A stretch of 64,000 bases of DNA, taken from assembly GCA_017983675.1 (NCBI GenBank), contig JAGOAZ010000006.1, forward strand, positions 100,274 to 164,273, written 5' to 3'. The notes below the pieces were generated by a model. The model was not told where the DNA came from. It saw only the letters and a list, made by a program, of their open reading frames with translations, and did not search any database. Made by a program: the position numbers and the translations under genes. This document shows positions 17,463 through 26,993 of the stretch, one piece after another (within the stretch, counting starts at the first letter, position 1; each line of letters starts with the position of its first letter). The stretch comes from Fluviicola sp. Lineage in GTDB: Bacteria > Bacteroidota > Bacteroidia > Flavobacteriales_D > Crocinitomicaceae.

Positions 17463-18871
17463 GCGCCAAAGAAAAACATAGCAGCTAGCATTATCGTGAT
17501 CATTCCAATCACATTTATTACGAGTCCATTCAACACCATTTGACGCATCGAAATTAATCCTGAGGAGAAAGCAATGGCATTCGGTGGCGTTCCAACTGGC
17601 ATCATAAAACCACAACTAGCTGCAAGAGTCAATGGAATGCACAAGTTCACTAATGGCATGTTATTTTGAATTGAAAACGCTGCAATGATTGGGACGAACA
17701 AAGTAACCAATGCAAGATTAGATAACAATTCAGTGCCAAAAACCGCAATCACCACAATAAGGACCATCAATACAAGATAACTTGCATTCCCCAAATCTTT
17801 GAACAACAAAGCAATCGAATCAATAACTCCTCCGTACGATAGACATGCTGCAAGTGCTAAACCACCGCCAAACATGATTAAAATTCCCCATGGGATTTGC
17901 TCTGTATCCTTCCACGTTAACAAGGTTTTCTTCTCTGACTTTTTAGTGGCAGGAAGTATCATTAATAAAACCGCTCCTAAAATTGCAACACTTTCATCGG
18001 TTAATTTTAAGTTTGGGAAAAATCCAGCTTTTCCAGCAATAATATCTTTGAAGATCCAACAGATAACAACAAATAAAAAGACACTTACTACCTTCCATTG
18101 ATCAGCAGACAAACGGTGTTGTTGTTTTTCATATCCAGCAACTTGTTGTTTTCTTTCATTTCCAAGTGTTAACCAGAAAAAAAGATAGGCTAATAATAAC
18201 ATTGCAATACTTACTGGAAAACCAATTTTAAACCAATCAAAAAACGTTATTTTGGTTGCATAATTTGTTGAAAGAAGCGATGCCATTTGCAAATTCGGTG
18301 GTGAACCAACCAATGTAGCCATTCCTCCAATATTTGCTCCGTAAGCAACTGAAAGCAATAAGTAAACTGCAAATCGGTTCTTCTGTTCATTTTTTGGTAA
18401 CAAATCAATGATTGCAATTGCCAAAGGCAACATCATCAAAGCCGTTGCGGTATTAGAAACCCACATACTTAAAAATCCAGTAGCCATTAAAAAACCAAAT
18501 AAGATACGCGGTTTAGAATGACCAACTAAATTGATGATTGCATGCGCTACAACCAAGTGAATGTGCCATTTTTCGAGCGCCAGTGCAAGGATAAAACCAC
18601 CCAGAAAAAGATAGACCATTTTATCTCCATAAGCTGCAGCTAAGCCACTTGAGTCAATTAATCCCAAAGGAATTCCAACGATAAGTGGAATCAATGCAGT
18701 AACATAAATAGGAATCAATTCAAACACCCACAAAACAACCATAACAGCACCTAACGCAACAGCATTCCAATAATTTTTCTCCGATTGAATGAGCGAAGCA
18801 TTCGTTGTGAAAATAACAATTGCTGCAGCAAATGCTAGCGTGAAAAACAATAAAAAACGTTTCCAGTTCAT
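17459..18871 (-). CDS. SLC13 / DASS family sodium:dicarboxylate symporter
   Basis: The 470-residue membrane protein has about 11-12 transmembrane segments and the two SNT-type signatures of the DASS family: MWVSNTATALMMLPLA in the first half and MPVGTPPNAIAFSSG in the second. It also has GSPPNLQMASL. Members import succinate, malate, fumarate or citrate with sodium. The length is normal. The start MNWKRFLLFF lies just below a terminator hairpin that ends the preceding small gene, so it is transcribed separately or by read-through. Confidence 0.88.
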   Translation of the reverse strand: MNWKRFLLFFTLAFAAAIVIFTTNASLIQSEKNYWNAVALGAVMVVLWVFELIPIYVTALIPLIVGIPLGLIDSSGLAAAYGDKMVYLFLGGFILALALEKWHIHLVVAHAIINLVGHSKPRILFGFLMATGFLSMWVSNTATALMMLPLAIAIIDLLPKNEQKNRFAVYLLLSVAYGANIGGMATLVGSPPNLQMASLLSTNYATKITFFDWFKIGFPVSIAMLLLAYLFFWLTLGNERKQQVAGYEKQQHRLSADQWKVVSVFLFVVICWIFKDIIAGKAGFFPNLKLTDESVAILGAVLLMILPATKKSEKKTLLTWKDTEQIPWGILIMFGGGLALAACLSYGGVIDSIALLFKDLGNASYLVLMVLIVVIAVFGTELLSNLALVTLFVPIIAAFSIQNNMPLVNLCIPLTLAASCGFMMPVGTPPNAIAFSSGLISMRQMVLNGLVINVIGMITIMLAAMFFFGA

Positions 18872-18883
18872 AACTTTTGGGCA

Positions 18884-18918
18884 TAAAAAAACTCCTGCAA
18901 ATCAATGATCTACAGGAG
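18884..18918 (-). terminator. Intrinsic terminator between the small gene and the SLC13 gene
   Basis: On the minus strand CTCCTG and CAGGAG pair around a fifteen-base loop and are followed by seven T residues. It sits only 13 bases before the SLC13 start, so an attenuator role is possible. Confidence 0.75.
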
Positions 18919-18934
18919 CCTAAAAGTAATAGGA

Positions 18935-19192
18935 TTATTGTAATCCGTTCAATGCTTCAACAAAATAAATTCCTTTGTCTTCCATTGCTTGACGAATTGC
19001 AGGGTACTCTTTCTTAGATTTTGCTTGGTGAACTTGCGCTAAAATCGCATCTCCAAATGATAACGCTTCTTCGATAATTGTCTCCGTAGCAGCTGTTTTT
19101 GAACCGTTAAACAATTGAACTGAGAAACACTCATCAAGTACATCGATGATCATTCCATTTAATTGTTTTTTGATTAATCGTTTATTTGCCAT
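18935..19192 (-). CDS. Small conserved-looking protein of unknown function
   Basis: The 85-residue protein starts MANKRLIKKQLNG and is mostly alpha-helical by appearance (VLDECFSVQLFNGSK, TETIIEEALSFGDAILAQV), with no membrane segment or known motif. I chose the ATG at 19192; the frame upstream to 19249 lacks support. It is followed by a good terminator, which supports a real, separately expressed gene. Function not recognised. Confidence 0.7.
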   Translation of the reverse strand: MANKRLIKKQLNGMIIDVLDECFSVQLFNGSKTAATETIIEEALSFGDAILAQVHQAKSKKEYPAIRQAMEDKGIYFVEALNGLQ

Positions 19193-19345
19193 TGCATTTA
19201 ATTTTTTACAAATGTAACGAAAAGAAATTGACTTACTGAATTTGTCCATGTATACAATCGAAATAATGACTTGGAATGAGTAATTATTTTAAAAAGAATC
19301 AATTAGTTTGACCCGAACTAGTTGACAAATTGTTAATTTTACGCG

Positions 19346-20716
19346 GTGAATTATGCAATTGTCGACATAGAAACAACTGGTGGATCTACAAAATCCTCGA
19401 AAATAACAGAAATTGCTATTTTCAAACACGACGGCAATCAAATCATCGATTCTTTCGAATCACTCGTAAATCCAGAAATGGAAATACCGGAATTTATCAC
19501 ACGACTAACAGGCATTAAAAACTCCATGGTAGCTGATGCTCCAAAGTTCTACGAAATAGCGAAACAAATCATCGAATTTACAGAAGATTGCATTTTCGTT
19601 GCACACAATGTCGGGTTTGATTACGGAATTATACGCCATGAATTCAAATTACTTGGTTACGATTACCGCAAACCTCATTTATGTACCGTTCGTGCCTCAC
19701 GTTACGTTATTCCTGGTCATGATTCGTATAGTTTAGGAAAACTGACAAGATCATTAGGGATTGCCTTAAATGGTCGTCACCGCGCCGGAGGTGATGCGGA
19801 AGCTACTGCACATTTGTTTACGCTCTTACATCAAACAGATCCGAAAGGTTTACAAACGTTTGTCCAAGAAGAAGTCAATCCAAAAATATTGCACCCCAAT
19901 TTAGACATTGATACGTTAGAGGAAATTCCAAATAAAACAGGGATTTACAAGTTTTACAACGATGCGAACCAATTGATTTATATTGGAAAAAGCAAGCATA
20001 TCAAAAAACGTGTCGACCAACACCTGAAAAATAATACAACGATAAAGGGCGCAAACATGCGGCAAGAAATTGCACGCATTGAATTTGAATTAACTGGTTC
20101 AGAAATAATTGCACTATTATACGAATCAGAGATGATAAAAAAACACCAGCCTATCTATAACCGAAAACTTCGAAAAAGTAATTTTTCTTACGGATTGTTT
20201 ACGTATGAAAACAGTGCTGGATATCACCAGTTATTCATCGACAGTTTAGCAAAAAACAGCGATCAACCGTTGACCACTTTTATATCTAAAAAAGAGGGAA
20301 CCGATTACTTAAAACGCATCGTTGATGAACACGAATTGTGTGCAAAGTATTGTGGACTTGAAAAATCATCAGGAGCTTGTTTTGGCTATCAAATCGACAA
20401 ATGCAAAGGTGCGTGTACACACCTAGAAAGCACCATCGATTACAATCAACGGATAGCAATAATTGCGGAACAATTATCGTTTGATTCAGCAAATTTCTTT
20501 ATCGTTCAACACGGACGAGACAAAAAAGAAAAAGCGGTTGTATGGGTAGAAAATGGAACCTACAAAGGTTTTGGTTTTATTCCATTTTACATTTTAAAGT
20601 TGTCTCATGACCAATGGAAGTCTCACATCGACTTGCGTGCTGAAGATCGTGATGCGCGAACGATTATTCATTACTTCCTTCGAAAAGATCCAAGCATCAT
20701 GCTTGCAATAAATTAA
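19346..20716 (+). CDS. Fusion of DnaQ-type 3'-5' exonuclease and UvrC-like GIY-YIG nuclease
   Basis: The 456-residue protein has an N-terminal DEDDh exonuclease domain (about 1-170: AIVDIETTGG, HNVGFDYGI, RHRAGGDAEATAHL). A GIY-YIG domain follows (about 195-290: NKTGIYKFY and LIYIGKSKHIKKRV), and then a Cys-rich stretch like that of UvrC/Cho (CAKYCG, GACFGYQIDKCKGAC). Such fusions probably act in DNA repair, combining incision and trimming. The start is a GTG at 19346 that gives MNYAIVDIETT; there is no better start. The UvrC C-terminal nuclease and helix-hairpin-helix parts are absent, as in Cho-like proteins. Confidence 0.88.
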   Translation: MNYAIVDIETTGGSTKSSKITEIAIFKHDGNQIIDSFESLVNPEMEIPEFITRLTGIKNSMVADAPKFYEIAKQIIEFTEDCIFVAHNVGFDYGIIRHEFKLLGYDYRKPHLCTVRASRYVIPGHDSYSLGKLTRSLGIALNGRHRAGGDAEATAHLFTLLHQTDPKGLQTFVQEEVNPKILHPNLDIDTLEEIPNKTGIYKFYNDANQLIYIGKSKHIKKRVDQHLKNNTTIKGANMRQEIARIEFELTGSEIIALLYESEMIKKHQPIYNRKLRKSNFSYGLFTYENSAGYHQLFIDSLAKNSDQPLTTFISKKEGTDYLKRIVDEHELCAKYCGLEKSSGACFGYQIDKCKGACTHLESTIDYNQRIAIIAEQLSFDSANFFIVQHGRDKKEKAVVWVENGTYKGFGFIPFYILKLSHDQWKSHIDLRAEDRDARTIIHYFLRKDPSIMLAIN

Positions 20717-20770
20717 GACGACACATCGAATGGATCGTTGAATTGTATGTCATTTTACTAAAAAAATAAC

Positions 20771-20804
20771 GCAAAAAAAAAGCTGAATCAAATGATTCAG
20801 CTTT
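20771..20804 (-). terminator. Intrinsic terminator of secDF
   Basis: On the minus strand AAAGCTGAATCA and TGATTCAGCTTT pair perfectly over twelve bases with a two-base loop and are followed by a T run. Confidence 0.9.
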
Positions 20805-20824
20805 ATAATTTAATCGTGTTATAA

Positions 20825-23800
20825 TTATTTTTTTGCTTTTCTTTTGAATGATTTCGTAAAGTCAATCAAGATTGGCGTTGCAACACACAATGAAGAGTAT
20901 GTTCCGATTACCACACCTACTAACAATGCGAACAAGAATCCTTTGATTGCTGGTCCACCAAAGATGAACATCACTAACAATACAACGAACAAGATCATTG
21001 ACGTATTAAATGTACGACTCAATGTTTTGTTCAATGCTTCGTTGATGACAATTTTAGAATCATCTTTATCGCTTGAGAAGTTCAAACTTTCACGAATACG
21101 GTCAAATACAATTACCGTATCATTCATTGAGTAACCAATTACTGTCAAGATCGCTGCGATAAACGCTTGGTTAACATCCATATTGAATGGTAAGAAACCG
21201 TGTAACAACGAGAAGATTGACAATACAACCAACACGTCATGCGCTAATCCAATGATTGCACCCAATGAATATTGCCATTGACCGAAACGCAATAAGATGT
21301 ATGCGAAAATCACTAACAATGATAACGAAATTGCTAAAGTAGCAGAAGACCACATTTCCTCAGAAACAGATGCAGAAATCGCACGTGAATCAGTAACCGT
21401 GTACGATCCAACTTTGTCTTTCATTGCATCAAAACCTTCTTTCAATTTTTCTTCAACTTGTTGCGTAGCACCATCATTTGCTAACATGTAATTCGTTGTG
21501 ATTTCTAAGTTGTAGCTATTCGATTTTGTTTTTACTTCAACAGAAGCAGGTTCTTTTGCTCCTTCTTCAACGAATACTTTTGTTAATTGATCTTCAACAA
21601 AATCAACATCAGCAGCTTTTTCAACTTTTACACCAAATGTTCGTCCACCTGTAAACTCAACACTTTGTTTCAATCCACGGCTAAATAATGAAACCGCTCC
21701 TGCAATAGTAATTGCAATTGAGAAAATGTAGAAATATTTACGTTTACCAATCCAATCAAAATTGAAGTTTTTGAATAAGTTGTGTGTCATTCCAGTACTG
21801 AATGAAACTGTTTTACCTTTCTCTAAAGAAGAGTAAATAATCAATTTAGAAATGATGATAGCAGAGAAAACCGAAGTAAAGATTCCGACGATTAATGTTG
21901 TCGCGAATGATTCAATTTCACCTGTTCCGAAAACTTTCAAGATAATCGCAACCAACAAGTGTGTCATATTCGCATCAATAATAGAAGGCAATGCTTTAAC
22001 GAAACCTGTTGAAACTGATGATTCAGTAGAGTGACCCAATGCTTGTTCTTCTTTGATACGTTCAAATATCAAGATATTCGCATCGACCGCAGTACCAATT
22101 GTTAAAACGATACCAGCGATACCTGCTAAAGTCAATACTGCTCCAAATGAAGCAAGACAACCAAAGATTAATATTACGTTGACTAATAATGCAATGTTAG
22201 CAATCAATCCACCTTTACCGTAGTAGAAGTACATGTAAATAAATACTGCTAAGAATGCGAATGCGAAAGAAACCAAACCTGATTTAGAGTTTTCCGCTCC
22301 AATTGTTGGTCCTACTTTTGTTTGTTCTTTGATAACACATGGAGCAGGTAATGCACCACCGTTTAATAATCCAGCTAAATCAGTTGCTTCTTCAATTGTA
22401 AAGTCACCTGTGATTTCAGTATTTCCTCCAGTAATTGCATTTTGTACAACTGGTGCTGAGTAAACAACATTATCCATTGTAATCGCAACTTGACGTTGAA
22501 TGTTTTCTTGCGTCATCTCAGCCCATTTTTCAGAACCTTCGATTGTCATTTGAACATTTACCGTACGAACACCTCTTTGTTGATCAAAAGAAGTAGTTGC
22601 GTTTTTCACATCTGTTCCACCTACACGCGCTACTCCATCTTCAGGAACTTTGATCGCGTATAACATGTATGCTTTTTGGTTTTTAGCAGTACGGCTATCT
22701 TCCAATTCAGCTGACCACATGAATTTTAAATCCTCAGGGAATAAACTCATGATATCTTCACGAGCTAATATTTTTGTTACGCTTTCTTTGTCTTGCTCAG
22801 AAGCTTCACCAACCATACAGCTGTTTGGATCAACACCCATACCTTTTAAATAAGTAGTCAAGCCTTTCAAATCAGACTTAATAGTCGTTGTTTTTGGAGC
22901 TACTTTTTTAGCAGTATCTTTGATTACTGATTTTAAAGTATCTTTTTTAGCTGTTGTATCAGCTAAAATATCAGTCTCTTCAATACGCAATTCCGGTCTA
23001 TTAGACATTGAAACTGCTTCGTTCAAAGCAGCAGCAAAATCTTGCAAACGGTATGTTTCGAAAAATTGTAGGTTTGCAGTTGATTGTAATTTACGTGCAA
23101 CTGTTGCTTCATCTTGAACACCTGGTAATTCAATATACAAACGGCTTGAACCTGCTTCTTTTTGAATATTTGGTTGCGCAACACCAAATTGGTTGATACG
23201 CTTGCTCATGATTTGCTCCACTCCGTCCATTGAACTAGCAATCTTATCACGGAAGAATTTTTTCACTTCAGCATTCGTAGATGAAATTTTTAATTCTTTC
23301 ACCTCAGAAATTGACAAATCTTTTACCAACAAACGATTTTTGTTTTGTTTCTCGTATTGAGCTACAAATAAGTCGATGAAGTCACCACCTTGTGTTGTAT
23401 GAATTGCTAAAGCTACATCAAACGGACGTTTGAAATTTAAATCACGATTGTTACGTGCATAACTTTTGATTAACTCAGGAACTGAGATTTCCAATGTTAC
23501 ACTCATCCCTCCTACTAAGTCAAGACCCAACGCCAACGAACGTGCTTTCACTTCTTTGTATGTAGTTCCCAAACCAGGATAAACAGCAACCTCTGCTTTT
23601 TCTTTCAACACTTGATTCAAGAAAGCAGCTTTCGCTAATTCGTATGATTCTGGTTTCCCAAAATCAATTTCAACATTGTTAGGTAGCACATACATGTTAT
23701 CAGTTGATTTGGCTTTGTTCATTGCCTCTTCAACTCTCATGATTGCTTCGTTCTCAGCACCTTCTTCCACATCCAGTGCAACCCATGTAAACGATAACTG

Positions 23801-23860
23801 ATAAACGCAAACTGCGGTTAACAAAATCGTCAGAAACCAGAAAAATCCTTTATTACGCAT
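20825..23860 (-). CDS. secDF: Fused protein translocase subunit SecDF
   Basis: The 1011-residue inner-membrane protein fuses SecD and SecF, which use the proton gradient to complete protein export through SecYEG. The SecD part has TM1 at residues 7-25, the P1 domain with ALGLDLVGGMSVTLEI and YIELPGVQDEA, and TM2-6 with ANILIFERIKEEQALGH. The SecF part starts about residue 690 (NFNFDWIGKRKYFYIFS) and ends with TVIGYSMNDTVIVFDRIRE and a basic tail. The fused form is usual in Bacteroidetes. An insertion of about 40 Lys/Thr/Asp-rich residues lies in the SecD periplasmic part. I chose the ATG at 23860 (MRNKGF); a promoter with TTG-N20-TATATTTG lies just upstream. Confidence 0.95.
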   Translation of the reverse strand: MRNKGFFWFLTILLTAVCVYQLSFTWVALDVEEGAENEAIMRVEEAMNKAKSTDNMYVLPNNVEIDFGKPESYELAKAAFLNQVLKEKAEVAVYPGLGTTYKEVKARSLALGLDLVGGMSVTLEISVPELIKSYARNNRDLNFKRPFDVALAIHTTQGGDFIDLFVAQYEKQNKNRLLVKDLSISEVKELKISSTNAEVKKFFRDKIASSMDGVEQIMSKRINQFGVAQPNIQKEAGSSRLYIELPGVQDEATVARKLQSTANLQFFETYRLQDFAAALNEAVSMSNRPELRIEETDILADTTAKKDTLKSVIKDTAKKVAPKTTTIKSDLKGLTTYLKGMGVDPNSCMVGEASEQDKESVTKILAREDIMSLFPEDLKFMWSAELEDSRTAKNQKAYMLYAIKVPEDGVARVGGTDVKNATTSFDQQRGVRTVNVQMTIEGSEKWAEMTQENIQRQVAITMDNVVYSAPVVQNAITGGNTEITGDFTIEEATDLAGLLNGGALPAPCVIKEQTKVGPTIGAENSKSGLVSFAFAFLAVFIYMYFYYGKGGLIANIALLVNVILIFGCLASFGAVLTLAGIAGIVLTIGTAVDANILIFERIKEEQALGHSTESSVSTGFVKALPSIIDANMTHLLVAIILKVFGTGEIESFATTLIVGIFTSVFSAIIISKLIIYSSLEKGKTVSFSTGMTHNLFKNFNFDWIGKRKYFYIFSIAITIAGAVSLFSRGLKQSVEFTGGRTFGVKVEKAADVDFVEDQLTKVFVEEGAKEPASVEVKTKSNSYNLEITTNYMLANDGATQQVEEKLKEGFDAMKDKVGSYTVTDSRAISASVSEEMWSSATLAISLSLLVIFAYILLRFGQWQYSLGAIIGLAHDVLVVLSIFSLLHGFLPFNMDVNQAFIAAILTVIGYSMNDTVIVFDRIRESLNFSSDKDDSKIVINEALNKTLSRTFNTSMILFVVLLVMFIFGGPAIKGFLFALLVGVVIGTYSSLCVATPILIDFTKSFKRKAKK

Positions 23861-23884
23861 TATTTTGTTCTTATTATAAGGTCG

Positions 23885-23915
23885 CAAATATAGAACTTTG
23901 AAAATTGAATTTCAA
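23885..23915 (-). promoter_or_regulatory. Promoter of secDF (TTG-N20-TATATTTG)
   Basis: On the minus strand a -33 TTG (23913-23915) is separated by 20 bases from an exact -7 box TATATTTG (23885-23892), 25 bases upstream of the start codon. This fits the flavobacterial sigma-A promoter pattern. Confidence 0.75.
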
Positions 23916-23994
23916 CTTAAAAGCCAACCTTTTGTAAAAATATCCGAAAACAGTAGTGTTTCCAGCTAATTTGAAGTGGAAAATACCCGCTTAA

Positions 23995-25113
23995 TTAAAG
24001 CGTTTTACTGAAATCAATTAACTTTTCGGTGAAATTCTCCCACGAATGCTCTTTTTTATAGGCCACAATTTCAGTTGAAAAAATAGCCTTTAAATCGTTT
24101 GCAATGTATTTATTTATAGCTGCGCTAATTTCATGCGCGTTTGGTTGATTGACAATTAATCCGTTTTTATCGTGAAGTATTGTTTCTTTTAATCCACCAA
24201 CATCGGTAGCAATGATAGGTAACTCAAAATGATAAGCAATCGATGTTATACCACTTTGTGTTGCAGATTTATACGGTAATACACAAGCTTCTGCAACCGA
24301 GAAAAAAGGAGGGACATCTGCATCTCCAATGTATTGGTTGAACACATGAATACGTTCTGATAAACCTGCAGCTTTGATTTGCTCCGTGTATTTATCAAAC
24401 GATCCGTAAACTTCTCCTGCAATGATTAAATGAACTGTTTCATCCACAGTATTCATTGCGTCAATTAACAAATCCAAGCCTTTGTAATCGCGGATAAAAC
24501 CAAAAAACAAGAGGTATTTGATGGAAGGATCAAGATTCAACGCTTTTGCTGCAGCTTCTTTTGTCAACTTTTCACCAAAATGATTGTACAAAGGATGATC
24601 AATTCGCAAGTATTTTGCATCCGGTTTCATGGATAGTAAATCGTTCAACACACTGTTCGACATCACAATGTACCCATCAGTATGTTTTAAAAAATAGCGG
24701 TTACACCATGCATCAAAAAAGCGTTTTTCGTGCGGTATCAAATTATCCAACACACAAATACGTTTGGTGTTTTTACCCTGAAATTTAGCAACCGTTCCCA
24801 ATGCAGGAGCGAAAAAAGTCATCCAATATTTCATTAACAACACATCAGGTTGCTGCTTTTTAATGAAACGAGCTGTTTTGAAATACGTAAAAGGATTGAT
24901 TGTGTCTAATAATCGTTTTGCTGGAATTTTATCAGATGGATCATTTTCTGTAACAAATTGCGTCTCACCAGGAAAAAGAATATTCGGATATTGACGGGTA
25001 AATGTTACTGCAGTGACTTCGTGCTTTTCTTCTAATGCACGATACATACTCGCATTGAATTGAGCAATACCTCCTCTAAATGGAAAAAAAGTGGATAAAA
25101 GCGTAATTTTCAT
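23995..25113 (-). CDS. Glycosyltransferase family 4 protein
   Basis: The 372-residue protein is a GT-B glycosyltransferase. The N-terminal LLSTFFPFRGGIAQFNASMYRAL carries the acceptor-domain Gly-rich loop. The C-terminal domain has LLFFGFIRDYKGLDLLI and HLIIAGEVYG, then ACVLPYKSATQSGITSIAYHFELP with the family E/Q-x7-E-like nucleotide-sugar site. Such enzymes transfer sugars from nucleotide donors onto lipid or glycan acceptors on the cytoplasmic face. It begins seven bases after the GT9 gene, so the two form an operon likely involved in cell-surface glycan synthesis. Donor and acceptor are unknown. Confidence 0.88.
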   Translation of the reverse strand: MKITLLSTFFPFRGGIAQFNASMYRALEEKHEVTAVTFTRQYPNILFPGETQFVTENDPSDKIPAKRLLDTINPFTYFKTARFIKKQQPDVLLMKYWMTFFAPALGTVAKFQGKNTKRICVLDNLIPHEKRFFDAWCNRYFLKHTDGYIVMSNSVLNDLLSMKPDAKYLRIDHPLYNHFGEKLTKEAAAKALNLDPSIKYLLFFGFIRDYKGLDLLIDAMNTVDETVHLIIAGEVYGSFDKYTEQIKAAGLSERIHVFNQYIGDADVPPFFSVAEACVLPYKSATQSGITSIAYHFELPIIATDVGGLKETILHDKNGLIVNQPNAHEISAAINKYIANDLKAIFSTEIVAYKKEHSWENFTEKLIDFSKTL

Positions 25114-25120
25114 AATTTAC

Positions 25121-26212
25121 TCAATCAATTGTACGAAGTACTGCTGCATGAATCATATCAGGAGTGATTTCATGCATACACGCTTTACCTTTACTGCACG
25201 TGTTTCCATAAAAACAAACACATCCGTTAGGCGGTTGAACGATTTCTCCTCTTCCATACAATTCGAATTCATGTGCATTGAAAATCGTATTCATCAAAAT
25301 CATTTTTTTCTGCAAAGCTGTTGCAATGTGCATCATCATCGTGACTTGTGTAACAATCACATCGCACGCATCCGTTAAAGCGATAAACGACTCTAGCGGG
25401 AAATGGCCCGGATAAAATGCTTCTGTAGCACTCGCCAAAAGTGTGTTTTTTTCGTGCTCTAATTCTCCACCAAGAAATACTGGAAAAAGACCAGCTTTTT
25501 TCAATTGTCCAGCCAATTCAATCCAAGCTTCGTTGGACCACAAACGGGTATTCCAACGCGGACCACAACCTGTGTTCAACCCAACGATCATTTTCCCTTT
25601 TGCCAAGTCTTGTAATTGTTGTTTCCAATCGTTGGCAAGCAACTCGTTTTTATTGATTAAATAAGGTTCACCTTGAAATTCAAAATGACATATTTCGAAG
25701 ATTTCTTCCAAATAACTTTTGGTGTTAATTTTAGAAAGTGCATCGAAATAACCGGTCATTAATTTATGTTCAGCTGCTGGTGTAGCAGGTTGAATTCTTC
25801 CATCTCGGTAAATATAACCGTACTTTTCGTTAGCAGTAATTTGTTGTAATAACAAACAAGCCTCTTCTTCTTTATCGAGATTTATGGCGATGTCAAATTG
25901 TTTGTTCGTCAACAAATGTAACGCAAAAGCATCTGGCTTTAGTATTGTTTGAATTTGTTTCGTTGGCAATACATCTGGTGATTGCGTCAACCAAGTTATG
26001 TGGCAATTGGGATACAATTCATTGAATTTAACCATCAAGGGTGTTGTGCGAATCACATCACCTAACGCACCTAATTTGATAATAGCAATTCGTTTCGAAA
26101 TTGGCGCGTAAACTGGACAATTAGCACACGTATAATCGTGTTCTTTGTTTGGTTTACAAGGAATATTTCCTTTAAAATGGAGACAATCTTGTTTTACTTC
26201 GTTGAATTGCAT
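25121..26212 (-). CDS. Glycosyltransferase family 9 (heptosyltransferase-like) with Cys-rich ends
   Basis: The 363-residue protein has a GT9 core (IAIIKLGALGDVIRTTPLM near residue 42, TGCGPRWNTRLWSNEAWIELA and PVFLGGELEHEKN in the second domain). GT9 enzymes transfer heptose or related sugars in lipopolysaccharide synthesis. The first 35 residues form a Cys cluster (DCLHFKGNIPC, then DYTCANCPVY), and a second one is near the C-terminus (GCVCFYGNTCSKGKACMHE). These could bind zinc or an Fe-S cluster. A -7 box TATTTTTG (26230-26237) lies 18 bases upstream. The GT4 gene follows. Confidence 0.85.
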   Translation of the reverse strand: MQFNEVKQDCLHFKGNIPCKPNKEHDYTCANCPVYAPISKRIAIIKLGALGDVIRTTPLMVKFNELYPNCHITWLTQSPDVLPTKQIQTILKPDAFALHLLTNKQFDIAINLDKEEEACLLLQQITANEKYGYIYRDGRIQPATPAAEHKLMTGYFDALSKINTKSYLEEIFEICHFEFQGEPYLINKNELLANDWKQQLQDLAKGKMIVGLNTGCGPRWNTRLWSNEAWIELAGQLKKAGLFPVFLGGELEHEKNTLLASATEAFYPGHFPLESFIALTDACDVIVTQVTMMMHIATALQKKMILMNTIFNAHEFELYGRGEIVQPPNGCVCFYGNTCSKGKACMHEITPDMIHAAVLRTID

Positions 26213-26260
26213 TCGGAAATTAATTTAAACAAAAATAGAATTAATTCTTAACGAAGATGC

Positions 26261-26971
26261 TTATTCAATTCCGAAATCAATAATTTGCATGATTTGCGTA
26301 AAGCCTTTGGTTACTTGAGTGGTATCAAAATTCGTTATTTCTGCGTCTTTGTACACTTTGGAAATCATACCAACGTTTTTCGCATACACTTCGTATTTTC
26401 GTTTGTGTTGGATCAGATTTAGTGTGTTTTCTTGTTGAACAACAAGTGAAAGTGGAAACGAAAGTCCATTAATTGTTTGTGCTTGATGAATATTACTGTA
26501 GTGTGCTTGTATGGGAGACAAGGTATTAAAGGCATTGATATTCCACGTTTTCTCTTCCGTTGGAGCAAATACTAATTTGATAACACGGTTGTTTTCCTCT
26601 ACTAATTCAGCACGATTATCAGCAATGATTGCCGTCCAAATATCTTTTATTTGCCAAGGACCAGTAGCAGAATCAGAAATGTAGCGTTCAAATTTTCGCA
26701 CCACACGCCCCGAGTTATCGATTAATGTATCCCCTATTTTTGTTTTGATGAAATAATCAATTTCGTAGTTGTTTACAGCTCCTCCACCTGGATCAACTTT
26801 CTCTTCGTGAACGGAATAAATTGCAAAACGTCCTTGTTCTAAGGGGAAATAATTGTAATGAAATTCAATTGGTTGTGACGTATCTTTTCCACAAGAAGAA
26901 ACCAACAACAAGCAATTTGTTGCAAGCAATAGCGTGAATAAAAAGCGACTATACTTTTTAGTAGTATTCAT
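26261..26971 (-). CDS. Lipoprotein of unknown function
   Basis: The 236-residue protein has a lipoprotein signal (LFTLLLATNCLLLVSSCGKD), with the acylated cysteine in SSCG. The mature part starts FHYNYFPLEQGRFAIYSVHEE and is beta-rich, as in Bacteroidetes lipoproteins of unknown role. No catalytic motif is seen. It follows the MORN-like gene on the same strand after 22 bases. Confidence 0.75.
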   Translation of the reverse strand: MNTTKKYSRFLFTLLLATNCLLLVSSCGKDTSQPIEFHYNYFPLEQGRFAIYSVHEEKVDPGGGAVNNYEIDYFIKTKIGDTLIDNSGRVVRKFERYISDSATGPWQIKDIWTAIIADNRAELVEENNRVIKLVFAPTEEKTWNINAFNTLSPIQAHYSNIHQAQTINGLSFPLSLVVQQENTLNLIQHKRKYEVYAKNVGMISKVYKDAEITNFDTTQVTKGFTQIMQIIDFGIE

Positions 26972-26993
26972 GATTTAAAAATAACGAAAAAAT

